From Plenodomus lindquistii (Eukaryota > Ascomycota > Dothideomycetes > Pleosporales > Leptosphaeriaceae): a stretch of 64,000 nt of DNA. A program made the position numbers and the translations under genes. Shown piece by piece: positions 1 through 12,492 of this stretch; positions within the stretch are counted from its first letter, which is position 1; each line of letters starts with the position of its first letter. The notes under the pieces were generated by a model. It did not search any database, had not been told where the DNA came from, and saw only the letters and a list, made by a program, of their open reading frames with translations. The stretch is taken from the NCBI GenBank assembly GCA_025504975.1, contig JANUWI010000003.1:1178001-1242000 (forward strand), given 5' to 3'.

Positions 1-3000
1 AAGTATTATATTTATTCTAGTCTATATAATCTTTTACTAAGTAAGTAATATTTTTATTTTTACTTTTATAAAGTAGTTTTTTTAGTATAAAGTTTATAGG
101 CTATAAAACAGACGCTATATTATATATTTAAAAGGCTTTAAACTTATATAAATATACTATAGTATTATAAAGTTAGTAGTAAACTATTATTATACTATTA
201 ACTTTATTAAATATAGCTTTATTATTAAACTATATAGTTTCTATAAAAGCATATTAGTACTACTTTTTTAGTACTTTTATAGTATTTTTCTTTTCTAGTA
301 GCGTAAAAACTAGATAAACTTAGTCTAGTAGATAGCTAAATATAAAGCAGTTAATCTTAGTATCTAGCTTTATATACTTTTAAACCTAGATAAAGTCCTT
401 CTATTTTTTTCTAGATGCGTAGTAATTAGTTAAATAATAAACTATAAGTTTTTCTTTAGTATCTAAATTATTTACGTTTTTACCTATACCTACCTAGTAT
501 ATAATAGATTAACTAACCTATATTTTTATACTTTATATTTATATATTATCTATTATTTATTTATTTTTATTTTTATCTATAATTAGTATACAGTTACGCT
601 TTATCTATTAAACTATAATATAAATAGTAACTACTACTAGAAAGTCTAGATAAAATAGATAATTTATTATTTTACTAATAGTTATAGTTTTTATATAGTT
701 AGAAGTAGGCGTAATAGACTATTAAAACTTATATATTATTACTAGAGTAGTAACTCTAACTATATAAACTTCTATATTATAATCTATCTAGATTTATAGG
801 CTACTATCTATATATATCTATTTATATCTAAAAGTAAAAAAAGTAGTACGCTTTAAATTATAAATATAAATCTATTATAAAAAGTAATAATAGTTTATTA
901 TTTAATAGAACTATTTAATTATATTACTATAAAACGCTTTTCTATTAGTTTTAGTATCTAGTCTATTTAATAATCTAAAATATTTAATATTACTAATTAT
1001 ATAGAACAGAGCGTGCTATTTTAGAAAATAGAAGTACTTATTTAAATAGTATAAATAGAATTATTTTTTATATATATCTATTTAGTTAATAGCGCTCTAT
1101 ATATAATTAAAAGTAATAGTATTATAGTATTAGTAGAATATAATAGCTATAAAATTATATATAGCGTAGATAAACTATATAGTATAAAAAGTATATAAAT
1201 ATAATAGAGAAGATATAACTACTATAAACTATAAAGTAATAATCTTTTACTTTTTTCTAGTCTACTATTTCTATTTACTATAATTTAGTATTATATTATT
1301 ACCTATCTAATATAGTAGCTATTAGAAGCGTTTATCTAGCTATTCTAGTTGTAACGCTTTTTAAATATAAGTATTATTTTTTCTTTACTTTTATCTAAAA
1401 ACCTTTTTTCTAAAAAGCTTTTTAATCTAGCTTAGTATATACTATAGAAAATTTTTAAAAAGCAAATAAAATATATTATTTAGTATTCTCTAGTATATAT
1501 TAAACCTAGCGTATTTCTAGATAAAGTAAACTTCTAGATATACCTAGTTTAAATTATCTATTAGAATATTTTTATATATTTATAGTTTTTACTATATCTA
1601 TATCTATAGGTTATTGCGCTATAAATATTCTATATAAAAATCTTTTTAATTACTAAGTAGAATACTATACTAAGTATAGTAGTATCTAAATTTAATTTCT
1701 AATATAAAAACTTACTTTTTATAGTGTATAAAAATGTATAATAATATTAGATAGTAGTATTAGCTTTAATTATTAGCGTAATATAGAGTAAGTTTATAGA
1801 TAAAATAGTATTCTAGAGCTAGAGTCTAGTAAAAATAATAATAAAATAGTAAATAGATAGAATATATACGTTTTAATATATAACCTATTATATACTAGTA
1901 AACTCTTTTTTTACTAATACTAGTAATAATAGGTATAAATTCTATAAAAATAGTACTAGGCGTAAGTTTTCTATATTAGACTTTATAACTAAAATTACTA
2001 ATAGAAAAATATACTAGCTATGTAGTAATATTACTAGAATAGTATAATAACTAGGATTTATTTATAGATATAATAATAGAGACTACTATACTACTAAATA
2101 GTAGTTTAGTTTATATTTTTTACTACTAATTAGCTAAGTAGATATTATAGTATACGCGTACTTTTAGAGTATTTTTTTTATTATATATACGTATAGAAGT
2201 ATAAACTATCTCTAATATAAATAGTCTATACTCTAAAATAAAAGCTATTAATTTAATAATATTTTAGTATAGTATATAGTACTTAGACTTAGTATCTTTT
2301 ATAATATCTATAGAAATTATTTTTTATATTTATACTTTATTCTTTATACTACTATCTAGTAAAAATAGTTTACTTTTCTAATTTTTTATATTTAAAAATC
2401 TAAAAAGATTGTATATTAGTTCTATATAGAAATTCTTTTTAAAGTTATTTATATTACTTTCTATAGCTCTAATACAATTTAGCTATATTATAAATATATA
2501 GTTATAGTTAAACTAGAAGCTAGTAAATATAGGCGTTTTTTATCTATTAATAGATATTCTATAATACGCTACTTTATATACCTAAATAGTACTTAAACTA
2601 CAGATAGAATAATACTTCTAGTAGAAATGCTATTATAAGTAAATATTTTATAGTATAACTAAAAAGTAGTAGACTATAGCTAAATTTTTACCTAGCTTAC
2701 TATACTAAAGTTAAATATAAAAAGGCTATTTTCTATACTACTTTTCTTTTCTATATAGCTAATAGAGTTAGTGCTATTCTAGGTAGCTATAAAAAAACTA
2801 ATATCTAGTAAAATAGTATTACCTTTATATATTTCTAATATATCTATTTCTAGAAATTCTATTACTATAGTATAGTTTTTGCGTTTATTATAGCTTAGTA
2901 TAAAGCGTTTATTTTTATATAAAAAAGTTATAGTAATAGAATAAAAAAAAGCTATTTAGTATTTTAAATATAACCTAGTAGTAATTTTAATATACTTTTA

Positions 3001-4933
3001 CTAGAAATTCTACTACTAGCTAGTTTAAAAAGGCCTATTAGACGCGTAGCTATATTTTATAGTTAAATTAAACCTATTATATAAATAATAATAGGTTAGA
3101 TGTATTATAGAATATAGCTACTTTTTATAGGTTTACTAGTATTTATATAAACTATTTATATAAAAAAAAACTTTATAGTACTAGTTATAAGTTTAAAAAA
3201 AATCTATATTATATTAATATATATATAAATATATATTATAAGTTAAATTATAGTAGGTATTATATAGTTAGTAATATCTATAGTAAGTTATAAATAGAAT
3301 TTACTATATAAGTACCTAAGTATAGTAAATAGCGTATTACTTTTATAACTTTATATTATATAACGCGTATACTTTTTCTATACCTAGCGCTATAACTATT
3401 ATAATAGCCTAATAAATAACCTATTATATATAAAACCTTATAACTTAGACTCTTTATTTATAGTAAAGCTAGACGTATATATAGATATAAAGTTTAAACT
3501 AGTAAAAGTAGTTTTCTATCTAAAATTATTACTTATACTATTTAACTTTTTTATATACTTTTCTATATAACTATAGTTATATTTAATAGCTGTTTTAATA
3601 GCTATCTATAAACTAGTTATAGGCTATACTATTAATAAAACCTATATAGATATCTAGTTTTATTTAATAAAGTAATTCTAGTATAGTATAAAAGCTACTA
3701 GAAAGTCTATAGTATATAGTTATTATTAATCTCTAGCTAGACCTAGATATTAATACTATTTATAGAAAGTAGCTAGCTAGACTACTTTAATTAGGTTTTT
3801 TTTACTTACTTTTTTTAGTACCTAATTTTTTTTTAAAACTCTAAAAGAAGTAGTAATAGGGATTTTATTACTTTTATACTTTAGATTAAATTAACTAAAA
3901 TCTTTTTACTTTAAACCTCTAGAGTTATAAAGTATAAAAGTATATCTTTTAATACTTTTAAATAAAGTTAATAGAAAGTAGCTATAGACTTTACTTTACT
4001 TATAATAGTTATAGTTAAATCTAAAGTTATCTAAAACTTCTATTTTTATATTTTATAACTAGCGCTACTACTAGAACTACTAACTCTATATTATTAGAGA
4101 CTCTACATTATTAAAGCCGTATTATAAAAAAAGGTACTATAAAGTTTAATAAAAGGCTTAAAAATTAAAATCTAGGTTTTATTTACTATAGTAAGCTAAG
4201 TTATAATTTTAGCTAAACTATAGTTAATATCTACTAGTAATAAAAACTCTTTTTACTAAGTTTTCTAATATAACGCCTAATAATTAGTTAATATTATTAA
4301 AATAGTAGTTAGCTAGCTAGAGAGCGTTATCTAAATTAATTACTAATTAGTTTTTAGAAAAATTTAAATATGTACCTATTTATATACTCTATACTAGTTA
4401 ACTATTATTATACTAAACGTTTAAAGTTTATAGCTATAAACTAATCTAATAAATATAGTAAATTTATTAAATTTAGTAAATATATAAAATTTAATAAAAC
4501 TAGATAAACTAAGCTTTATAAAAAGTGTAATATCTAAATATACTAAATATAATAACTTAGAGAACTAAAGTTCTAAGCGCTATATCTAATATAGAAATGT
4601 ATATACTAGATATAGAGTATTATAGTTATAACTACTAAGTATATAAAAAAAGCTACTAGAAAGTTATAAATTTCTAATAACTTTCTAGCCTATTATATAG
4701 CTAATAAAAGTAAACGTTACTAGCTTCTATATAGAGTAAAAAAAAAGCTAATATAGAACTATTATTATATTATTAAGTAGGCTACTAACTCTCTACTAAA
4801 AATATAGTTAATACTATTAAAAGCGCTAGTTAGAGTATAGATATTTAAAATATAACTAGTTTATAATAGAGCTAATTATATATCTAAAAATAAAACTATT
4901 ACTAAATTTAATAGCGTTAGAGTAGATAAACTG
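1..4933. repeat. RIP-degraded AT-rich DNA, unclassified
   Basis: The sequence is extremely AT-rich with TA steps everywhere and hardly any CA or TG. Every frame is closed by frequent TAA and TAG. This is the state expected of transposon DNA after RIP, in which CpA becomes TpA on both strands. I could not recognise a domain, an LTR pair or an inverted-repeat pair here, so the element type is unknown. No host gene is visible. The residual C and G mostly lie in CT, CC and CG contexts, which fits RIP rather than simple AT drift. Confidence 0.7.
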
Positions 4934-5110
4934 CGTATCTTTTAAAGCTTTTAAAGTTTTTAAATTAGATATACTATATATTTTTTAATTTTTTAAAGCT
5001 TTTAACTTAAATATACTATATATTTTTTAATTTTTTAAAGCCTTTAAATTAGATATACTATGTATTTTTTAAACTTTTAAAGCTTTTAAAGTAGATAAGC
5101 TACGTACTCT
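4934..5110. repeat. 42-bp tandem repeat, about 4 copies
   Basis: About four head-to-tail copies of a unit of about 42 bp share a TTTTAAAGC(T/C)TTTAA core followed by an ATACTATATATTTTTTAA-like tail. Copies differ by single-base changes and small indels. It is a minisatellite inside RIP-degraded DNA, with no coding content. The outer limits are approximate. Confidence 0.7.
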
Positions 5111-5313
5111 CTAAAATCTAATATATCTACTATATATTACTACTCTAGTAAATAGCTCTAACTATAATATACTCTAGTAAATAATATAAAGTTATACCTA
5201 TAATAAGTAATATGCCTAGTTAATATATTAGTAAATAAACTATATAAAAAAAGTAGAGGTTTAGTTCTAGAAATATAATTAAACTAAAATAACGCCTATA
5301 ATATATAATAGAT

Positions 5314-5547
5314 TAATAGTACTAGTAATAAGTAGCTTTAGTAGCGCTAGTAATAAATAGCTTTAGTATTACTAGTAATAAATAGCTTTAGCAGCGCTAG
5401 TAATAAGTAGCTTTAATAGTACTAGTAATAAATAGTTTTAGTAGCGCTAGTAATAAATAGTTTAGTAATAAGTAGCTTTAGTAGCGCTAGTAATAAATAG
5501 CTTTAGTAGTACTAGTAATAAATAGCTTTAGTAGCGTAGGTAATAAA
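5314..5547. repeat. 25-bp minisatellite, about 9 copies
   Basis: A 25-bp unit, roughly GCTTTAGTAGCGCTAG followed by TAATAAATA, is repeated about nine times head to tail. One internal copy is shortened to about 15 bp. Many copies keep the GCGC core while others have it changed to GTAC or ATTAC. The copies are contiguous without spacers, so this is a minisatellite and not a CRISPR array. Confidence 0.85.
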
Positions 5548-6466
5548 AAAAAAGGTTAGTATTAACTATAGAATATTAGTAGTAATAGTACCTTTTAAAA
5601 GTAGAGAAAAAAAAGAGAAAAATATAAAAAAAAAAGTAAAAAGGTAGTAGATTTATATATATAGATTACTTAATATAGTAAAAGTAAAAGTAAACTATAT
5701 AGTAAGTTATATATTATACTAGTAATAAAATAATAATTATATATATATAAAAAGACTTAGTTATTTTAAACTATACTTTATATAAAAAAGTTAAAAAACT
5801 ACTACTATTTACGTGCAGGTAATAGTACTAGGCTTTTAACTACTAAATAAAACTATATAGCTACTAATATACTTAATTATTATTAAATTTATATACTATA
5901 TTCTAACTTTAATATAAATATATATATTTTTTAATTTTATTTTAAATTAAATATTTTATAAAATGCCTAGAGTATTAATTTATATTAGAAGTTAAGTTAA
6001 AGCTATATACTAGTAGTATATTACTGCTATCTATACTATTATAGAAATAGCTAGTAATTCTATATAATCTAGTATATAAAACTATTATTATAGAGCTTAT
6101 TAAAGTTTATAGCTAGTATTATAGAGCTTTTTAAAGCCTATAGCTAGCTAGTATTATAGAGCTTTTTAAAATACGTAGAGTTATTTTTAACTTTAATACT
6201 AGTAAGTAAAAAAGGCCTATAGTATTAAAGCTAGTAGAAAAGCTAGAGTAGGTACTATAATTAGGGCTAGTAAAAAAACTAGAGTAGGTACTATAATTAG
6301 AGCTAGTACTATTAAAAACTATTATAAAATAGCTTTTAACTTTTTATTTTTAAATTTAAAAGCTTCTATTTTATATACGTACTGCGCTTTTAAATCTCTA
6401 ATTTTAGTTTTTTTCTAATACTTTAAAAAAATAATTTACTAACTAAGCTTTTTAACTATTAGACTA

Positions 6467-6619
6467 GCTAGAGAAGTTTTAGTATTTTTTTAAAAAATAT
6501 TAAAACTACTATATATAGCTAGAGGAGTTTTAGTATTTTTTTAAAAAATATTAAAACTACTATATATAGCTAGAGAAGTTTTAGTATTCTTTTAAAAGAT
6601 ATTAAAACTGCTATATATA
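6467..6619. repeat. 51-bp tandem repeat, 3 copies, each a hairpin
   Basis: Three exact-length 51-bp units begin GCTAGAGAAG and variants. Each contains an arm starting GTTTTAGTATTTTTTT, followed at once by its near-complement AAAAAATATTAAAAC. Every unit could therefore fold into a stem of about 15 bp. The copies differ at only a few positions. Confidence 0.85.
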
Positions 6620-6646
6620 GCTAGAAAAGAGATAGAAAAGTTAAAA

Positions 6647-7075
6647 AACAAGTTAAAAGTGTTAATAGTACTATAGAGTACACCTATATTACTTATATTA
6701 AAGCTCTAGCTACTATAAAAAACAAGTTAAAAAGGTTAATAGTACTATAAAATACACCTATATTACTTATATTAAAGCTTTAGCTACTATAAAAAATAAA
6801 TTAAAAAGGTTAATAGTACTATAGAGTATACTAGCGTTATTTATATTAAAGCTAGAACTCTATAACTATAGATTAGCTGCTACCTAGCTACTATAAAAAG
6901 TAAGTTAAAAAAATTAATAGTACTATAAAGTATACCCGCGTTATTTATACTAAAAATAACTTTAAAATTATAAACTATTAGATTTATAAAAGATTATAGT
7001 ACTATAAAGTACACCTATATTATTTATACTAAAAATAACTTTAAAGTTATAAACTATTAGATTTATAAAAGATTA
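6647..7075. repeat. 74-bp and 79-bp tandem repeats
   Basis: Units with a 74-bp period start near 6,647, 6,721 and 6,795 and carry a shared TTAATAGTACTATA motif. A 79-bp unit starting near 6,918 is repeated at 6,997. All belong to one family of related, partly rearranged units. No open frame crosses them. Confidence 0.7.
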
Positions 7076-8689
7076 TAGTATATCTAGTAATAGGCTAAAT
7101 AGTATAGTAATAACTATATTTTATAGTTTAGTATTACCTTTTTAAAAAATATATAATAGGTTTTTACTAAAGTTAATAATATATATATAGCTATTTAGGC
7201 TATTAGAAAAAAAGCGTATTATAGTTATTAGTATAGAAAATTTAGCTAGAGTTACTTTTAGTAAAAAGTAAATAGTTATAGATATTAATATAAAAAAAGT
7301 AGTTATAAATATTAATAAACTCTAAAAATATTATATTATATATTATATAACTATTTATATACACAAAGCTAAGTTATACTATAAAGTAAAAAAACTATAA
7401 TTATAAGTTATTTTTTAGTATTAAACGCTACTACTAGAGCTTAATATATAGTAAAAAAACTAGGCTATACCTATTATTTTAATAGATATATTCTTCTAGT
7501 AGTAGTAGCTATTTTAATCTAGCTTATATCTTTTATAAACTACTTATATTTTAGTAATAAATAAGTTTTTTAGCTACTACTACTAGTACTACGCCGATTT
7601 ATTACTAGGTTTAAAGATTAAAAAAGATTTTTAAAGTTACTCTACGTATATCTGCTATACTTTAAAGTTTATACTACTATACTAAAGTTTAGGTAGCTTA
7701 ATTATTTAGTATTTTTACTAATTTATATTAATATATCTCTAATTTAGAAGTTTTTATATTATAGGTAGAGTACTATGTAATTAGAAATTAGTAGTATATA
7801 TAAACTTTAGCTAACTATACTACTACTACCTACTATTTTAACTATTTAGTATATAAAGCAGTAGCTTAAACTATATATAAAGTAAAAAAAAAACGCGAGA
7901 TATATAGTAATTATAGTTAAAGTAGATAGAGAGAATAGAGTTTAAATTTATAGTAAAAAAAACTAGGTACTATAAGTTATTTAGAGTTACTTTATACTAT
8001 ATTAGAGCTAGTACTAGTAGAGTATAAACTACTATACTTTACTTTTTTAGTAGCTTATTTACTAGGTATTTTTAGCCGCTCTAGAATAGCGTAGAGTTAG
8101 TTAGTAAAAGTTATTTAAAGTTACTCTATATAAAACTTTTAATAACTTTTATATACTTTTACTACTACGCTATATATTAAAGGCTTATTTTAATAGAGAT
8201 ACTACTATTTACTAATAATATAATAGTATTTTAAAAGAACTACGTGTAGTATAGTAGTTTTAATAGAGTATAAAAAAAATAGTATACTAGTATAGTATAT
8301 AATTTATAGCTAGGCTAAATAGAATACTAGTAATATAATTAATATAAAGTAATATATATTAGTAAAAATATAATATATAAACCTAGTACTAGTAAATAGT
8401 ATTTATAACTTATATATTAGTATATAAAGTATAGAATAGATATAGTAGTAGTACAGCGTATAGTTTATAACTAGAAAAAGTAGAATCTAAGTAATATAAT
8501 TAATATATAGTATTATTAGTTTATATAGATAAAACGTGTAGATAAATAGAATTAGAAACTTTTAGTTTAGTATATAATAGGTACGTATTTAGTTATATAT
8601 ATAAAGTAAAGTTACTATAGTAAACGCAGTTAATCTAGTTAGAGACTAGTTAAATATAGACTATTAATTTAAAATACTTTAATACTTAT

Positions 8690-11202
8690 ATATAATTATA
8701 CCTACTAAATTACTATAAAAATTTTTTTTTAATATATTAAAAAATTATATAATTAAATATCTTTAGCCTACTCTAGTACTATAAAAATTTATAAGTTATT
8801 TATATTATAATATTACTAGAAAAGTATAAAAGCTATCTATAAATAATATATATATAATTAGATTATTTACTAAAAGTTCTATCTAAAAAAAGCCTAAATT
8901 TAATAGTTTTTTTTATTTTTTACTAATTTATAAGAAACCTATATAATATTTTATAATAAATTCTAATTTTTTTTTAAAAACTAATATAGCTATAATTAGA
9001 TTTTTATAATTATTAATTTATATATTAAATTAGTAATTATAGTACTATACTATATAATAATAAATATCTAAAGCTTTATTTAACTATTTATATAATAGAT
9101 AGTTTATTTAGATATATTTTTAAAAATATTATTTTAGACTATAAAGCCTAGTTTATTTTTAAATTCTAGTTTAAATTCTACTAGATTATAAAAACTAAAA
9201 TATAACTTTTTACCTTTATTATAAATAAACTAATAGCTAAATTTAAATTATTAATAAATATATTAAGTAATAATTATAGCTTTTTATAATATACTATTAT
9301 AATAATTAATATAATTTGTTTTTAATAAACTAAAACTAGATAATATTTTTATATATATTAATAGAAATACCTTTATACTAGCTTCTATATAGTTTTATAC
9401 TTAAATAAATCTAGAACTAGTACTATTTAAAAGTAATAAATTCTATTTAAAAATTTAACTACTAGAAAGTTTATAATCTAGCTATTTAAATATATAATAT
9501 TTAGAAATTAGCTAGAAAGAAACAAAAAAAAATATAAAACTAAATATATTCTACTATTAATACCTACTAATATTCTATTAACTATAAAATAGAAAATAAA
9601 GTTTATTTTTTTACTACTAATTTAGTAATTTTAAATTCAAGCTAAAAGCTATCTAAATTATAAAAAAAAATTCTTTTAAAGTTCTAAAATAAATTAAGTA
9701 TGTTTATAAATTTAAATTCTACTTAAATTTTTAAATATATAACGTGTTTTTATCTAATGTTCTCTATAAAAATTCTAATTATTTTTTTCTAGAGTAAAAG
9801 GCTTTAAACCTACTAGCTACTTTTATAAAAGATATTAAAAAATAGAAAAATAAAATAATCTTTTACTAGTAAATTTGTTTAAAACAAATTTAAATATAAA
9901 ACTAGTAAAGTAGAATATAATTTAAATTTTATTTAATATTTAGTTTTTAACTTTATAAATTTTGTTTATAAACTATAAAGTTTCTACAAGAAGTATTTAA
10001 ATTATCTAGAATATTTCTAGATACTATATAAATAGCTTTAGATATAGTTAAAAAAAGTAAAAAATATATTATAGTTAGTAAATAATTATATCTTATAAGT
10101 TTAATAGATATTTTATTATTAATAAATAAAAATTATAGCTAATATATAATATAAGTATATAGCTTTTATTAATAGAACTTTTAGTATAATAAATTAACTA
10201 TTATAAATAAATATAGAACTTTTTTAAAACTTATTTATTTTAGACTATAATATTTTAATTTTTATTTTACTATTAAAAGCGCTATATACTATAGTTAACT
10301 TAAAGTTTTTAGTACTATTATACTTTAAAAACTTTTTATTAAGCTTTTAAATAGTTTTATATTTACTTTTACTACTAAAAAAAGCTATATTTCTTTTATA
10401 TAAATCTAAAACCTTTTTATATAGACTTTAAAGCTTTTTCTATTCTATATAGTAGTTTACTAGTAGTATATTAAATATACTAAAGCTATTAATCTATATA
10501 ATTACTATCTATTGTATAAAAGCTAATATTTTTGTAGCTACACTAGCTATAGCTTTTATATATACTAGTATAGTTTTAAACTTTTTTAGTTTATATTTAT
10601 TAGCTAGTATAGTCTATATAGTAAACCTTTTAAAATTATAAAGTACTATTATAATTTAGTTATATTCTAGTTATATATATATAGGCATTTAGAAAAATTA
10701 GAGAAAATTTTAATCTAGTAGAAAAAAATAGCTATTTACTAGTTTATACTTTTTATTTAGAAATATATAATAAATATACTTTTTTAAGCCTACTAATTTA
10801 AATAGATATTTAAAGAAAATTTACTAGAAAACTAAATCTAGATAAAATGTAAATGAAAAACTTAATAGTCTAAAAAATATATATTTAAAAGTATAAAAAT
10901 AGGTATTTTTATAAAAGCTATTTAGTATTAGTATTAGAGGTAATAATAAAAAGTATTATAGTATATATAATAAAGGTATAGAGTAGAAAAAATAAAAAGA
11001 ATTATAATATTTAAAAAATTATTATATTCTACTAGAGTAACTACTAAATTTTTAGTAGTTATTATAATAATTCTTAATAAATAGTAAATAAAAAGTAATA
11101 TTTACTTTAATATAATAATAATTCTTAAATAGACTTTATATAAAGGTTATATAAAAAATACTTACATATAAAACTATTTAATTTAGAATTAAAAGTAATA
11201 TA
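8690..11202. mobile_element. Inverted partial copy of LTR element E, RIP-degraded
   Basis: Read on the opposite strand, this stretch matches 11,664-12,020 followed directly by 39,526 to about 41,760. Those are the two halves of element E's internal region on either side of element A. It is therefore a second, inverted copy of about 2.5 kb of E's internal domain. It breaks off near 8,690, where homology stops, and ends at 11,202 against the first bases of an E-type LTR. All frames are broken. I could not identify a protein domain in either copy. Confidence 0.75.
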
Positions 11203-11246
11203 ATAAAGCTATATTTTATTATAATAGTAACTTTTAGCTATAGAAA
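11203..11246. repeat. 44-bp start of an E-type LTR, truncated
   Basis: The bases from TATAATAAAGC onward match the first 44 bp of the 417-bp E LTR, as seen at 26,177 and 46,422. The LTR then stops where the next, oppositely oriented E LTR begins at 11,247. It is the LTR remnant of the inverted E copy to its left. Confidence 0.7.
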
Positions 11247-11663
11247 TATAATAGCTTAAAAATATAAAATGCTAAAAAATATCTAAATTAGTTTAAAAGT
11301 ATATAGAAGTGCGTATAGATTAGAAAGCTAAATAAATTATATTTTTATAAACTTTATATAAAAAAATAAAAAAATTATACCTTTATACTTCTATTAACTA
11401 AATAAGCTACATAGAATAGAATTTAGTTAGTAGTTTTAAGCTTTTATAAAAAAAATTTCTTCTTTACTATATTAGCACGTAGGTAATAGTAAAATAGAAG
11501 TTTCTATAGAATTTAAATCTAGTATAGTATAAAAGTAGTTTAAATAAAAGTTAGTATAATTTTCTATTTTTAATAAGCTTATATAAAAAAAAATTAGAAG
11601 TAGTTTATAAAAAGGTTTTTATAGCTAAAAGTTATTATTATAATAGAATATAGCTTTATTATA
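11247..11663. repeat. Left LTR of element E (417 bp)
   Basis: It runs from TATAATAGC to CTTTATTATA and is the reverse orientation of the better-preserved copies at 26,177 and 46,422. It is exactly as long as its partner at 45,318. In the less mutated copies the ends read as TGTAA and TTACA, a normal LTR terminus. Confidence 0.8.
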
Positions 11664-12020
11664 TTACTTTTTACTTTAAATTAGATAATTTTATATCTAG
11701 GTATTCTCTAGTTAACCTCTATATAGAGTCTATTCTAGAATTATTATTTTATTAAAATAAATATAACTTTTTATTTACTATTTATTAATAATTATAATAA
11801 TAACTATTAAATCTAGTAGTTACTTTAGTAGAATATAATAATTTTTTAAATATTATAATATTTTTTTATTTTTTATACTCTATACTTTTATTATATATAC
11901 TCTATTACTATCTATTAATACTTTTAATACTAATACTAAATAGCTTTTATAAAAATATTTATTTTTATTTTTTTAAATATATACTTTTTAGCCTATTAGA
12001 TTTTCTACTTACACTCTATC

Positions 12021-12492
12021 TATAAGGATTTTCTTAAGTAGCTATAATATAAAGCAGCTAGTATTAAAAAGAATATAAAGTTAGTTTTTAAAAATAGGCG
12101 TTATATATAAATAGAGGTACTTTATTATTAAAATAGAAAAAGTACGCTTTTAAAAAAAGTAATAAGTATATTTAAAATAACTAAATATATTACTTATTTA
12201 TTTATATAAATTAAATATAATCTACTAGAAAAGTATTTTTATATTTCTATATACTTATATAATAGCTGTAATAGAAGCTATTATATTTATTATTAGCTAG
12301 TACGTGTATTTTCTATTAGCTATTATATATATCTATTACTAGCTATTATATATATCTATTACTAGCTATAATAGATACTATTATAGCTATTAGTAATATA
12401 ATACGTAATATTTTAATACTATCTATTAAACTACTACTTATATTATTTATTTATAGTCTATAGTTTTTATCTATTATAGAAGTATTATAATA
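12021..12492 (-). repeat. Left LTR of element A (3' LTR)
   Basis: This 472-bp LTR matches 18,486-18,871 in the same orientation and B's LTRs in the opposite orientation. It begins directly after the duplication CTATC and ends ATTATAATA, a RIP-altered form of the TG end. Confidence 0.85.

Larger units (their letters stand above)
5548..8689. repeat. RIP-degraded AT-rich DNA with internal tandem repeats
   Basis: The composition and closed frames are like those of the window start. The stretch includes two clusters of tandem repeats, listed separately. A shorter local duplication of about 50 bp near 8,295 recurs near 8,458. I see no recognisable domain or terminal repeat. The right limit is where clear homology to the inverted E-element copy begins. 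Confidence 0.6.

Noticed and set aside
5314..5547. Possible CRISPR-like array
   Set aside because: The units touch each other with no unique spacers, and the DNA is eukaryotic.
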